From Lumnitzera littorea (lineage: Eukaryota > Streptophyta > Magnoliopsida > Myrtales > Combretaceae): a DNA stretch of 64,000 bases. Positions 49,594 to 62,537 of the stretch are shown one piece after another; position 1 is the first letter of the stretch; every line of letters begins with the position of its first letter. The translations under genes and the position numbers were made by a program. The stretch is from NCBI GenBank assembly GCA_024138015.1, contig JAMXBB010000008.1:47840446-47904445 (forward strand). Reading direction: 5' to 3'. The notes below the pieces were generated by a model. It searched no databases and had not been told where the DNA came from. It saw only the letters and a program-made list of their open reading frames with translations.

Positions 49594-52500
49594 TTGAGAG
49601 CGAATTCAATGGAAAATTTCCCTCACAAACAACTCAGCAAGTATTAGCTAGGAACCTTTTTGAAGAAGTTTCGAACCAAAAGTTAAATTTAATTGATCAT
49701 AATAATCAGAATTTATTTATACATGATACAGGGGGCACAAAAGAGAGATAAAAAACTGATATTACATTTAGGAGTAACATATCTCCATAATCAATAAGAC
49801 AATTAAACAAATCCAAAAAATCTCATATGACTGTAATTCCATAAATTTTGTCCCCAAAAAGGAGGATTATGAATCTAAAAATTAATCCAAGATATTCGAA
49901 TACTCTTTTTTCCAACTCAAGATGCTCTATTTATCAACTAGGAAAATTGGTAAGTCCACTGCAAAGCTTCTTTTGTATATAAAATGATAAATGGTGAAAA
50001 AAATTATAACAAAATTTTGTTAAGAGTTACATGCTTAATAAAGATGAAGGAATTCTCATTACATTGTTTGGTTGATAAAATTTAGAAAATATTATTAGTT
50101 TATTTTGAATTTTCAACAAAGTTTTTCAATAATTTTTTTCATTATTTATCATTATTCTAATCGCATTAAATCGATAAGAGATTATTATAATTCAAAATTA
50201 GATTAAAAAAATAATAGTTTAATGGTTTAGTTTTCTTTTAATATATATAGTTAAATATTAGTTGATAATAAGCTTGATATTAATAACAATTAATTAGTTT
50301 AATAGATATTAATTTCCATATTAGATATTAGTCAAGAATATAAATGGCTTGCATAGGATTGTAACAATATCATTCAATTATTTTTAATAAAACTCAAGAA
50401 TTTCTTTTAAATTTTTTTATGGAAATCATTCTCATCTCAAAAAGAAAAAATTAGGAAACTATCTTGTTTTAAATAAAAAAAAATCATATTTTTACCAGAA
50501 AAAAAAAAAGTGGGTTGAGCCTTTCAAGTAAATAGGCTTATTAGAAATTCAACATCTCTTATAAATTTATGAATATTTGCCAAAAAAATTTTCTACCAAT
50601 TTGAGTTGAAAGGTAATTTCAAGTAAGAATCTTAATAAAAACCTTAGCAAGACCCTTATTACAAGACTTGTTTTTAATTTTACCTCAGATAAATACTTTC
50701 AATTTTTTTCTCAAGAGAAACTCTGAACTCTAACTTTAATCAACTTAAAAGTACAATTGTCATGTCACCCTATAAATAAGAAAGGCAAGGCAATTTGTCA
50801 CATATCGAAATTAAGTAATGCATGTTAAGACTTCCTTAATATTAAGGCAGATTTTTATTGAATCTTAAATTTAGAAAATCCTTAAATTATTTTTTTAAAA
50901 CTAAATTATGAAATGCAATTGAATTGATAAATATGAAAGCTAATTAATTTTAAAAACATCTCATGAAATGTCATAATGCGAAACTAGAAATCATCATAAA
51001 ATTTAGCATCAAATAAGCTCTAAAACATAACTAGGCTTATAGACCTAAAAGTCATCGATAATCCTAACCCATAAGTAAAAAGGGTCAAAATGTGAAACCA
51101 CTCATGGATTATTATGATAGTTAGTATAAAAGTTTAGCGATAGTACAGATATAATAGTATTGGAATACGAAATCTAATAATATAAACCATAATGGAAACA
51201 ATGATGATGCAACCAATCTTCTAACTTGTAACCAACCTTACTATCTCCTCTGATACATCAATAGATCTGAAACCATCTAAATTATAGGCAATATCTACAT
51301 AGTAATTGTCCTCACATGAAAAATTTTGATAAAAATGAGCACCAAGAAACCTATTACGATAGATATTGTAAACATATACAATATATTCATGTAGGCCTAA
51401 ATTCTAATGCAACAAGCAAGTATTACTTAATAATATTATCAAGTGTAATATAACATAACCAACACAAAAGTACTAACAACTATGGAACAACAGTCTTATC
51501 TTAATAGGCTATGAGGGTTATGGGAACATCTAAAGGCTACATGATGTTACCAAAATTAGAAATTAGTCTCATAAAAAGTTCACTATTATTATCTAAATGC
51601 TAGTGATCATGATCTATCCATAATATATCCTACATATGTCCCATAACCCTTTACAACACTATTACGACTTTTCTTTGTTTTTTATAATCATTGTACTAGT
51701 GCAATTCCCTTCTTTTAACTACTTAGTGAGCAAACATCAATGGCCTAAGCACATAAACTATCATGTTATCCTAGTAGACCTGATTTATATAAGATAAAAG
51801 ATGACCTCATAGTCGTTATTATAAATCTGATTTATATAAAATGTTCACGACTAACCAATTTGAAGTAAACAATTTATAAGAAAATACCATTGATTTATAA
51901 GCGGAAGTCTTAAAACATACATTAAAGCTCTGATAGTTTAGGAAATATTCGCATAACCTAGTAACTTAAGCTGAGATAATAATTTACATAGTTTGTCTAA
52001 GGAAGACTAAAAGATAAAAGTAGAAGCTTCAAAAAGTCCAGTAAAATCTCCAGTTTAAGTGACTAACTTCAGGGTAATTATAACATGGCATTTTTAGTTA
52101 GCACTTATAAAAAGATTTATAAGAATATAATCAACCAACCACTCAATAAGTAAGGGTAAAAACATAAGACTATGCAACAAGTACAAACAAGATCATCAAT
52201 TAGTTAATCATTTTATTATTTTGTTTTCTTAAATCCAAACTTACGAGACCACTTATACTAATATTTCTAGTTTTTTCATAAAACTCGAACTTGATTAGAC
52301 AACTTTTACAATTGTCCTAAATTTTATGGATTGAATCTAGACCGTCTAATTTCGGTGCTTATATTAAATCCATTTAAGTCATAAGCCTTAAGGGGATAAT
52401 GGGCCAATTAGTTTTTGGTTAATTTGGACCCACAAACTTAATTAATCAACTTAATCACGACTACTATCCTCAATTATCTAAATACGTTAACATTATCTTA

Positions 52501-53922
52501 TTTTGGGCACTTATCATATTCAGGGCCCAAAAGCTTTATTCTCAACTAAGGCTATGTAGATTATGAGCCATCAAGAGAAAATAGACCTGATTAATATTAG
52601 GTTAAGTTAAGCCCATTAGAAAGGTTAAATAATTATTTAATTTAATAAAGGTTTAACATTGTCGATTAATTATTATTTAGTCCCTAAGTCTAATTTAAGT
52701 CATTTAAGGCTTAACCCATATATAAGTTTCAAAACATTTTCTAAGATTAGAGTTTATTTAGAGAATGACCCATAAAAGGGGAATAGACATAAATGAAATG
52801 TTATACTTTGACCTAAGCCTACTTAATAATATCATTAATTTGATTAATCAACTTTTATTATTTTACTAATTTTGCCATATTATTGATTGATTCAAATTAG
52901 TTAAATTAAGTAAAATTAATCGAGTTACAAAATGCATGGGGTCTAATGTAAACTAGCATGGGGAGGGGTGAACTAGTTCACTTTTAGACCAGTTTGGGTT
53001 GACCAGCTTAAGATCCATGTGATCTTAGTCAAATTCATAAAATTATTAATTTATTTTTATATTATTCAACTCTACTTAATTCCATTATTTATTAATGTTT
53101 TATTTTGTAAACACTTTTTCTTCAAACCCTAACTTCTAACAAAATCAAACACCAATTGATCTAACTTTTGATTTAGAAATTATTGAAATTGGGTTTTGCG
53201 TGTTTTGAATGTGATATTAGTTATCATTCAAATAGAATTAAGGACCAAGCATCTATATGAAAACATGGTTACCTCAAATCTCATGAAAAATATATTTTTA
53301 TCGAACTTTAATAATCTAAATGGATAAAAAAGGGTTTCTAATGAAGGGCATCTTTAACATTCATGAACATTGAAAGAACACTTTGAGGTCCGAAATCATT
53401 TTTAGAAAATTGCAAATACACATTTGGTTTTGAAAAACTAGTTTATAATCTAACTAACACTACATCATTTCACTCAAACTAACACCATTGATCAAGAGTT
53501 TAATTGAACTTCATATTTACACTTGAAATCAATTTTATAAATGTTGGAGCATGCATTGGGCTTACATCTTTAGGGGACTAAACTAACATATGCATGTTAT
53601 ATATCAAATCAAACATATCTTAAGTCTAAAATTATTAAAAATTAAAAACATAATTAATGTTAAAAATTGCCTATGCAAACATGCTATAAGGCTGGAATTT
53701 TTATAATTATACTTCAAGAACTCAATTTAAACATTACAAAATCCAAATCAAGTAATTAAGCATATTAGATGTTATATATGGTTCATTAAGCATCTAAATA
53801 ATATCATAAACCTAAAATTAGTAAGATAATCATCATTTCAACTCAAGATTATCCTTTTGACACAAATTAGACAAAAACCATACAAGAAACATAGCTAGAA
53901 GTGGTAACATACATAAGAGAGT
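49594..53922. other. Promoter side of the DmX-like gene and AT-rich intergenic DNA
   Basis: The part next to 49600-49700 is the expected promoter/5' UTR on the minus strand; no TATA box was assigned. The remaining 4 kb is AT-rich with many T and A runs. No coding frame or clear transposon end was recognised, though it may be old LTR-element debris. Confidence 0.4.
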
Positions 53923-53932
53923 AGATTATATC

Positions 53933-54155
53933 ATGGTTGTCAAAATCGCGATTCTACTGTTCATTTCAATGTATAAAATCAGTAGAATCGTATAAAACCA
54001 GTAAAATCATAAATTTGTAGAATTGTATATGAAAGTTTATAATTTTATTAAAAGTCTATACATAAATAATTTTACTTTCATTTTAACTAAAAAAAAATAT
54101 TATAAAATCATAAACTTGTAAAATCGTATTTTTGGCTCACAATTTTAACAACCAT
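53933..54155. mobile_element. Candidate Mutator-like MITE
   Basis: The 223-bp segment begins ATGGTTGTCAAAATCGCGA, and its right end read inward is ATGGTTGTTAAAATTGTGA, 16 of 19 matching. Direct repeats flank it: AGATTATATC (53923-53932) and AGATCACATC (54156-54165), 8 of 10 matching. A 9-10 bp target duplication suits Mutator-like elements. The interior repeats short units with GTAGAATCGTA/GTAAAATCGTA and has no coding capacity. Confidence 0.65.
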
Positions 54156-54274
54156 AGATCACATCAATTTAATAAGCCCTAAGTTTGATTTTTAACCTAT
54201 TAAACCTTGTCTTAACCCTTAGTTAATCCATTTAACAACTCAATAATACCTTTAATCAACAAATTCGACCTTAG

Positions 54275-54428
54275 TATTATTGTGTAAGTATTAAGGTCTT
54301 TATAGTATTTTTTATATATTACCATATTTATCCTAATGTTAGCTTAGTCTTATGTACGAATATTATATATTTATACATTATATAACAACACATATTACTT
54401 ATCAATACATAAAATTATGTTATGTATA
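54275..54428 (+). repeat. Copia 5' LTR (154 bp, left end damaged)
   Basis: Aligns with 60292-60464 over blocks such as GTAAGTATTAAGGTCTT and CATATTACTTATCAATA. It lacks the first TG and about 20 bp present in the 3' LTR. Confidence 0.85.
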
Positions 54429-54440
54429 TGGTATTAGCAT
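54429..54440 (+). promoter_or_regulatory. Copia primer-binding site
   Basis: TGGTATTAGCAT directly after the 5' LTR is close to TGGTATCAGAGC, the usual copia site complementary to the 3' end of initiator methionine tRNA. Confidence 0.75.
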
Positions 54441-57400
54441 ACTGGGATCTCCAAATGTAATTTAATTGTTGTTTTCTGAATTATTGCCCTTGATTTGAAA
54501 TTCCTTTTTACTCATCGTAGAAAATCCATCACCTACAATAAATTTCTTTTACCAAATTTACCACATTTCATTCGTCCCCTATCTATTGATTACTTTTGCC
54601 ACTACCCATCGAATTAGTCACCCCCTACACAAACCATCTTGGACTACCTAACTAATCTCATAATCCTCAATCTACTCCATCCCTTCACTAATGCATCACC
54701 TAGAACCTCCTACCCTGATACAATTGGCTCCTCTACTTCATCCTCTAGCACTGATGCCCATCCCTCTCACATCACCATCACTACCGACACCTCTTCCCTC
54801 CTCTCAATCAACCATTTTATACCTAACGCAACCCTATTTACCCAACAACACAATCCTCTTTTGGCTCCTATCTCTTATATGCTTCATAACCCTAGCCTTA
54901 ATATATCGATCTCACCTTACTACACCACTCGTTTATCATCATATCTCTCTCTATTCTCTCTACCACAAACAACCCATGCTCTTGATACAATCCATACCAA
55001 CTCTCCATACTCTCTCTTTTGACACCATTACTCTACCTAAACTTCTTGGCTACCACCCATTCCTCCTTTCACACAACACTCTTCCATTACCTCCATATAA
55101 TCTTATGCCAATTAGTGTTTCAAATATTATTACCATCAATCTCACTATAGATAAGTACCAACTTTAGTCTTCATTAATGACATCCTCTTTAATTTCTATA
55201 GACTTCTTTAAGTATGTTGATGAGATAACCTTGTCTCATTTCACGAAATTTCTCTTCCCTTAAGTGCTTTACCCATACCTAATATGCATTATGTGTAATG
55301 TCTACATGGTTTAAGCTTCTTTACTTACCACAATCTCTAAAGATAAACTTATGGAGATTCATGATATATTTGCTATCTATGATATATGTAATTCTCTAAG
55401 ATAATGGCTCCTTAAAAATTCCATGGCTAGGGAAATGGAATTAAGATAGTGGTTCCTAGCCCTCCACTTCAATGATACTTACATTGTAGATTATCTACAT
55501 AAACTCAAAGCCATAGTTGATCAACCACCTCCATCAACAAACCTTTAAGCCTAACAAATCTTATAATTCATGCTTTTTGCGATTTGCTTGGGAATATGAT
55601 GCCTTTGTCACTACTCTTACTTAGTAGTTCCTCTCACCTTTAAGTAGGTTCGTGCAAAAGCTACTTAGTTGGGAACAATGGCTTATATGCCATGGTGCTG
55701 ATGATACAACACTTTCAGTCCCTATAGCTGTTAGCACTCAAATTATCCCCTCGAAGTCAAGATCAGGTTATGGTCATAGTTCATTTGAACCCTAAGGAAA
55801 GGTCGCTCTACTATAGCTATCTAAAGTACTTTAACATGTCCATCTAAACATAACATCTCATCCAAATGAGGCTCTTATAGTCAACGAAGATCCTCTTAAT
55901 CTAATATAGGCTCTAGCTCTAATTCCTTACTTTGACTAATCTATTAAATCTGTAACAGGTTAGGACATTTAGTTCTTCAATACTTTCATAATATAATGAA
56001 GCATTTACAAATTTGCCTTAGTCATTTGCTACCTTATCAATCGAAGAATCATAGGAATTTGTTTGGTACCTTGACTCTAGTGCTATGCATCATATAATAA
56101 TCAATGTAAGCATGCCTATTGACCTTGTTGCTTATGTTGGTCCTAACAAACTTATAGGTAATTGTGCATCATTACTAACATCTTACGTAAGTAATCTTAC
56201 CATTTCTATTGATGGCCATAAACCATACCTTAAAAATGTCTTATACGTTCAATCTCTTACTCATAACCTTCTATTTGTTCTTAAATTTTTGTCAAGACAA
56301 TCATTGCACTATTAGCTTTAATGACTCTTACTTTTCTATCATGGATTCTTAGACAGTCAAAATATTACTTAAGCATCTAACTAAGCATCTACTCTATCCT
56401 ATCATTTTAAGCCTTAATCATTCTTTGCATCAACTATTCCTAGAGAAATATAGCATTCTTGTCTGTATCATCCACATACTAAAGTTCTCAATATGTTGGC
56501 TCTATGTTAGTCCATTTGTATCTAGTCATCTTCAACATCTACCAATCCTTACTACACTTACAGCAATAGAAAGTTTACTTGCCTTCCCTTCTAGTCATCA
56601 TCACATTGAGCACAAAAGCCATTAAATCTTATTTATTATGTTGTATGTCAATCCTCAATTAAATCAAATACAAGCTTTCGTTATTATGTGCTTTTTGTTG
56701 ATGATTGTACTTAATATTCATGAATCTTTCTAATACATAATAAAGGTGAAGTTTTGTCTCATTTTAAGCATTCAAAACTTTAGTCAAGAATTATTTCTAT
56801 AATTGTATTAAATTCCATTATAACGATTGTTAACAAGGCCATTACCAACTTTTTGCATAAAAATAACATACACCTTCAATTATCCTACATAAACACTCCC
56901 TAATAGAATGGGGTTATGGAATGTAATCATCATCACATCCATATTTAGCTTGTACTAATTGCTTGCACGCTAACCTTTTCCCTTACTTTTAGGTTCATCA
57001 TTCTTTAACAGTTGTATACACCATTAATCGTCTTCCTCCTATCATGTGTAACCATAAATCCCCTTTTAAACTCCTTCAGAGTATGTAATCAAACCATCAC
57101 TTCCTTCATACATTTAGGTGCCTTTGCTTTCCTAACATGACCTATTAGGCATCTTACAAGTTTTGACCTTAGTCCATTCCATGCATTTTCATTGGCTACC
57201 CATTCACCATAAAAGCTATCACTATTTTAATCCAGCTATTAGTCAGATTCACATCAATTGTGATGTAAACTTCCAAGAAATATCATTTCCCTAGTATTAG
57301 TTTATTTTATTCTCTATCCCTTCCACAGAGTACTCTACCTCATTCCTTACTCTTACCTTGACAATAACCAATGCCTCGTATCTTGACTACAATACACTCA

Positions 57401-57599
57401 TCACTTCCTCCACTTCTTCACCATCCTTCCTCTCCCTCCTTGACCTCATCTTACCTACAACATTGTTCTTAGAGGCATCAGTTGTCTCATCCTCTTCTCT
57501 ATATCTAATTGATACCTGGCCTCTAACTTTACATGTGCATTGTTACTTTAAACCCCATAAACTAACTATAATCTTCTACTCAATCTACTAGTGGCCCCT

Positions 57600-58460
57600 C
57601 CTCTTCCTCTTAATCAATCCTAAACCAACCCCTCCCCTAATGGGAATCAGCCTTTGACTACATCCAAGCCGAGGCAGACCTTCCCAAAGCCGAGGCCTAT
57701 CAATGCTTGTCGAGGCCGAACTGAAGCCAGAAGGACGAGAGGTAGGAAGAAAAACATTCGGCATCAAGTCTATTGTCAGTTGAGGTGCTAAGATACCACA
57801 AGACCGAGTACTCGAGACCAAAGAACCACTCGGCACAGTACCAAGAGACTCATGTCGACTAATTCTAAAACTTAACAATTGTAGGTCAACCTTTCTAGTG
57901 TCTCGGCTAAATACTGCAAGACTTCAGGGGACTCCTTCCTAAACTTGTACATCCAACTACTGACCTAGTCTGGTTCGAATACTACTCTTTTTAGGACATG
58001 TTGAGTGACTGCATGTCAACTTTCTCTGTAAAACGTATAGTTTTGTATTCTTGTACATGTTTTTCTTTATTTTATTTATGGGCTCAATTCTTTAGGGTTT
58101 AAAGCCTTGTACATTATTTACAATTTTGCCACTAAGGTTTGGGACTTATTATAAATAGCAACATCTGTAAACATCATAGAAAAGATAGATGTCAATATAT
58201 ACATGAAAATAGATAGAGAAGTATATTCCTACGATTGGAATCTTTTCCCCTTTTTGAGCAAGGCTGCTCTTGAGCTAGCATTCGACGGATTATTGAGTAT
58301 AGATTAAGCTATTTAATCTCTCCCGTGTTCTTATTAATCTTGACCTTGAGATTGTGACGAACCCCTTCATTTGAATTGGTTAGTGAGTTACATATAACCT
58401 TCATTTGAATCTCGAGCTACATTTAGTGTTCGTAAGTTGTATCGAACCCTATTTCAAGCT
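57600..58460. mobile_element. Probable nested insertion in the copia element (solo-LTR candidate)
   Basis: Between the copia integrase tail and the region leading into reverse transcriptase lies about 0.86 kb with no copia coding. Its left half is markedly richer in G+C, with repeated GCCGAGGC motifs (57665-57720). Its right half has a TATA-like TTATAAATAG near 58150. The combination looks like an LTR. Exact ends and a target duplication were not resolved. Confidence 0.4.
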
Positions 58461-59399
58461 CAAACCCCCCAATTGTGTTTGTGTACTGGTAAGTTATATC
58501 CATTCACATTCATCGTCAAAATTAACCATCTCATTCTTTGTATGTCATACCCATTCGACCTATTCTGCCTTTCTCAAGATCTACTGTTGTTTCTTCGATT
58601 CGTATCATCCCCCAACTTCATCAATTAGTCTCCTTTTTTACCTCCTTCCTCTTCATCCACCCAATTCATGCAACCACATTTTAAGTTTGACATCACAAAA
58701 CCTTGCCCTATCGTCAATCTTTATACTTACTCCTCCACCTCTGAGTCTTATTAATATATGACTACCCTTTGTGATCACACATAAACTGTAGTAATGTAAG
58801 AAAAGTTAACTCTCTTCTCAAAAACAAAACTTGGATCCTTGTTCCTCCTCATTCAAATCAAAGTGTTGTTCGCAACACTTAGAAATTTTGATTAAATTAT
58901 AATGCCGAGGGTCAGGTTGAGCATCATAAAGCTCGTCTAATTGCATAACACTTCACATAGTGAGAAGGTATTGATTATACTTAAATGTTTAGCCCAGTTA
59001 TCAAAGCTACCGCCATTTGCTTTATTTTATCTCATGATGTCTCTTCTTAATGGGGTGTTTGTCAACTTGATATCAAGAATGCCTTTTTTTCATGATCATC
59101 TTAGTGAGACAATTTTCATGAAACAACCTCTTAGATTTGTCTACCCTATAATCCCCATCATGTGTATCAATTGCAAAAGTTTCTCTATAGCCTAAATAAG
59201 CTCCTCGAGCCTAGTTTCATCAATTCAGTAATTTATTGTTCTACTTAGGATTTCACCAAAGTGAAGCTAATACATCTATGTTCATCTTTACTAGGGGTCT
59301 TGACACTTTGGTTCTTATTCTCTACGTTGCGATATCATCTTTACTGGCAACAAAACCCCCTTTCCCAACCACTATATATATCAATCCTTCTTCGCAAGT

Positions 59400-59540
59400 C
59401 TATGACCTTAAACATGGCCATATGACCTTAAATAGGTCCTCTATATTTCTTCCTTAGTATTCATATCGCTTCACTCTATAGGGTCTTCACTTATCTTAAT
59501 CTCGGTTTATTTATGACCTTAAACATGGCCATATGACTTG
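59400..59540 (+). repeat. Short dispersed duplication inside copia RT region
   Basis: TATGACCTTAAACATGGCCA and the next eight bases occur at about 59400 and again at about 59513. The second copy replaces or follows copia coding and suggests a local slippage or repair event. Confidence 0.8.
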
Positions 59541-60276
59541 TCTAAGCTGGTTAAGTCCCCTCTCTCGCTTCGGAGTCACCTTAGTACCCATTGCTCTCCC
59601 TCCTTGCAAAACCTAATCGCCTTTTATGAGATTATTGGTGCACTTCAATACCTTATAGTCACTTGTCTGAATATCAACTTTATAGTGAATCAACTAAGTC
59701 AATACATGCACAATCTTAGCATACATCATATGTTGGCAACCAAACATGTTCTTCGATATCTATGAGCACACCAACACTAGGTCTTCTCTTTTTTGCACAT
59801 TTAGCACCTCTTTTACTACCTTTGCTGATGTTGATTGCCTGGATGTCTTGACACCTGTTGGTCTACCATAGGCTATGTCATCTCTTTTGGTGAACATCTC
59901 ATCTCTTGGCAATCCAAAAAGTAACCTATCGTGTTTAGGAGTTTTATTGAAGTCAAACACAGAGCTCTTACTTATGGAGTTGCCAAATCTATGTAGATCC
60001 ACTATTTTGCTTGTGAACTTAGGGTCCCCATTTGGTGCCTCATCATTCTCCATTGTATGATCTTAGTGCAATTTACTTGTTTGCCAATCTCGTTCATTAT
60101 GATCGCACTAAACATGTTCACATTAATTCTCACTTTGTTAGAGAAATGGTTGCTACTGTTTAAGTTTTAGTCTGTTATATTCCTATATGACATTAGCGCA
60201 CTAACATTCTCATCAATAATCTGTCTGCATTAGCATTTCTTGATCATTACTCCAATCTCATGCTGACTCTCACATC

Positions 60277-60291
60277 ATGAGATTAAGGGTG
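60277..60291 (+). promoter_or_regulatory. Copia polypurine tract
   Basis: A purine-rich stretch (ATGAGATTAAGGG) ends directly before the TG of the 3' LTR, where plus-strand priming occurs in copia elements. Confidence 0.7.
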
Positions 60292-60464
60292 TGTATTATT
60301 GTATATCTAATATTATTATATAAGTATTAAGGTCTTGATAGTCTTTTTCATGTATTACCACATTTATCTTTATGTTAGCTTAGTCTCATTTATAGAAACT
60401 ATGCATTTACACATTGTATAACAATACATATTACTTATCAATATATAAAATTATGTTACGTACA
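60292..60464 (+). repeat. Copia 3' LTR (173 bp)
   Basis: Starts TGTATTATTG and ends TACA, with the polypurine tract on its left and the duplicated CTTAG on its right. It is the more complete LTR. Confidence 0.85.
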
Positions 60465-60469
60465 CTTAG

Positions 60470-61113
60470 AAGGATCATGAGCGTCACAATTACTTCAGGA
60501 AAACACACATCCACAACTTTATTTCATCAAATCTTCAAATTAGTGAATCTAAGATCTCCTTAACATTATAATGAACACATTTAATCAACTTAGATCACAT
60601 AGTCATCAATTAATCTTTATTATTTATATGTGGCGACACTTATTAAGGTCTTAAACTCCAATTTTGCACTTTAAGATATCATTTAAGTGTATCAACTTAC
60701 TTAGCTACCTATTTAGGCCCCAAAATCATTATAACATATCATTTTCATCTAAAGATTTAAAACTTTTTCAGATTCTTAATTACATCCTTCTACTAGCTTT
60801 TATGCCATTAAGAGGTCTCCTAACGATAATTTTCTACAACCCCAAAGTAAATATAAAAGTTTAAAACATAAATCAACATTTGTATAATATTAAACTTAAC
60901 ATCTAACTAAACTTTAAAGAAAATTTAAGATGACTTGCCCCTGGAGACCAAGCCTCATGCCACTTCCTTAAAGGCCCTTAAACTTTTTTTCGATCTTTAA
61001 CACTTAGTTACGACACCATAAATAAGCTAGATTAGTAAGGGATTAAGATAAAAACTTAGGGTTTATGCTTAAGTTTTTAGAGTTCTTAGCTAAATTTAAG
61101 GTTTTTTACTTCA
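60470..61113. other. AT-rich DNA, no gene seen
   Basis: Spacer between the copia target site and the poly-T start of a minus-strand LINE. No coding frame or repeat was recognised. Confidence 0.5.
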
Positions 61114-62537
61114 GTTTTTTTTTTTAACCAAATGAAATTTATTTAATAAAGATGGAGGACAAATCAAGCTAAGTTAGGATTAAGTAGTTTATCATCACAT
61201 TCAACCATTAATAAGGAAAGTAAAGGGAATGGAGGATTTATTTCCTAGTAACATACATTCATTCCTTTCCTGCCTTAGGATGTTGACCAATGAACCCTAG
61301 CATTGGCTTTTTTATTTACTAAGTTAAAGAAGCATGATTTAAAATGAGAATGATAAAAAAGTATATTATTAGCATTTGCCTTTATTTTCCAACAATACAT
61401 TATCGATAGATAGTAGAGGATAATATAATACTAAAATTCAATAATGATACTCCTTCAACCTTTACCTGTCGCTTACTTAATGCCTTCTAAGATTGCACTA
61501 GCTTCTACACTTCCTACACATGTAGCCAAACATTTTAAGCTTGAGCTTACTGTTAATTGAACTAGATGATTGCAACTTCCAATCTAAGATCTTTATTGTC
61601 TTTTCCAAAAGCTCCATCCACATTAACTTTGATTACATGTTCAAGAAGAGGGATTCATGACAAGATATTATTGGCTTCTTTGTATAGATTTGAAACAAAG
61701 ATGGACATTACAAAAGCATTAACCTATTATGAATAATTTAACTTAATGGCTTTAATCATCTTGCACTGATCGAGTTTCAACTCATTAAAAAGACTTGAGT
61801 TTCTTTGCTTCCATGTGTATTGTAAACAAACATATAGTTGAGACCTAGCAAACTCAGGGATTGTTGTGTTTTAATAGAAAGAACTTCCATAATTCTTGAA
61901 ACAAAATATCAAAACTAGTGATTGCTTCCTTATTAATTTTCCTACTAAACATCTCAAATCAAAATAAGTTCTTCATTACATAAGTTACACAAATTACCTT
62001 TCCTCAGTTTTCTGTAGAAGAGGTTAACATTGATGCTAAGTGAGTTATTGTAGTATCTCCATTGAAAATGTCTAATTTTGGGTACATATTTAAATGATCA
62101 CACCAAAATCTATACTTGTGTACTAATGTAATGAGAAGATGAAGGCCTATTAACACTTGAATCTCTTTACTTCTATCGATCTTCTTGTCACTTCTAACTG
62201 AGTAATCTCTACTGATTTAAGTAGCTAAATTAATTTATCTTCACTTCCTATATGAATCAAATAGATCTTAGATATCACTTCTACCCATTTGTTTCCAAAC
62301 AATCGCTTCAACTTGTCTATAGTTTAAACATCTATTGCTTTGATCAATAAGCTTTACTACTTGAAAATCATGATTCCCTAGTACATTAGGATCATAAGGA
62401 GGAGTTCCAACAGATCTTGAGGTGATCCATGGATCTTTAAAACACCATATACTTCTTCCAATACCTATGTGCCAAGCCATATCACTTTCAATCACCTCTT
62501 TACCAATCAACATACTACTCTAAATCCATTAAGTCCT
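61114..62537 (-). mobile_element. 5'-truncated LINE 3' end with RNase H domain
   Basis: On the minus strand 62513-62268 is open and encodes a post-reverse-transcriptase block: WHIGIGRSIWCFKDPWITSR. Further on, near 61660-61605, comes an RNase H start (KVNVDGAFGKDNKD), and near 61505-61485 the acidic site EASAILEGIK. The element ends in a poly-A tail, seen as T's at 61115-61126. It is preceded by a sequence like the 3' ends of plant L1 elements (TTTATTAAATAAATTTCATT). Stops separate the pieces. It starts next to a T run at 62539-62553. Confidence 0.8.

Larger units (their letters stand above)
54639..60160 (+). pseudogene. Copia gag-pol remnant
   Basis: Gag-like start near 55110-55165 (TINLTIDKYQL). 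The protease region at 56064-56100 reads WYLDSSAMHHI, with the active-site DSG changed to DSS (56073-56081). Integrase pieces follow (YYVLFVDDCT near 56680-56710; INTP and NGVMECN near 56890-56920). Reverse transcriptase starts near 58830 (TWILVPPHSNQSVV) and includes HHKARLIA, QLDIKNAFF and a catalytic YVDD-type box that has lost one base near 59329. The RNase H end (60067-60150) is well preserved: AIYLFANLVHYDRTKHVHIN. Inactive. Confidence 0.85.
54275..60464 (+). mobile_element. Decayed Ty1/copia LTR retrotransposon
   Basis: A 6.2-kb element with 5' and 3' LTRs, primer-binding site, gag-pol remnant in copia order (gag, protease, integrase, reverse transcriptase, RNase H), polypurine tract and a perfect 5-bp duplication CTTAG at 54270-54274 and 60465-60469. 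The LTRs differ at many sites and by one indel of about 20 bp, so the insertion is old. The polyprotein is riddled with stops. It lies 4.8 kb upstream of the DmX-like start codon. Confidence 0.88.

Noticed and set aside
54639..55167. Two overlapping frames of 127 and 158 codons read as new genes
   Set aside because: They lie between the copia primer site and gag region and are threonine/serine/proline-rich leader remnants in competing frames.
57588..57878. 96-codon minus-strand frame
   Set aside because: It lies within the G+C-richer insert in copia, is arginine/serine-rich from the GCCGAGGC repeats, and has no family match.
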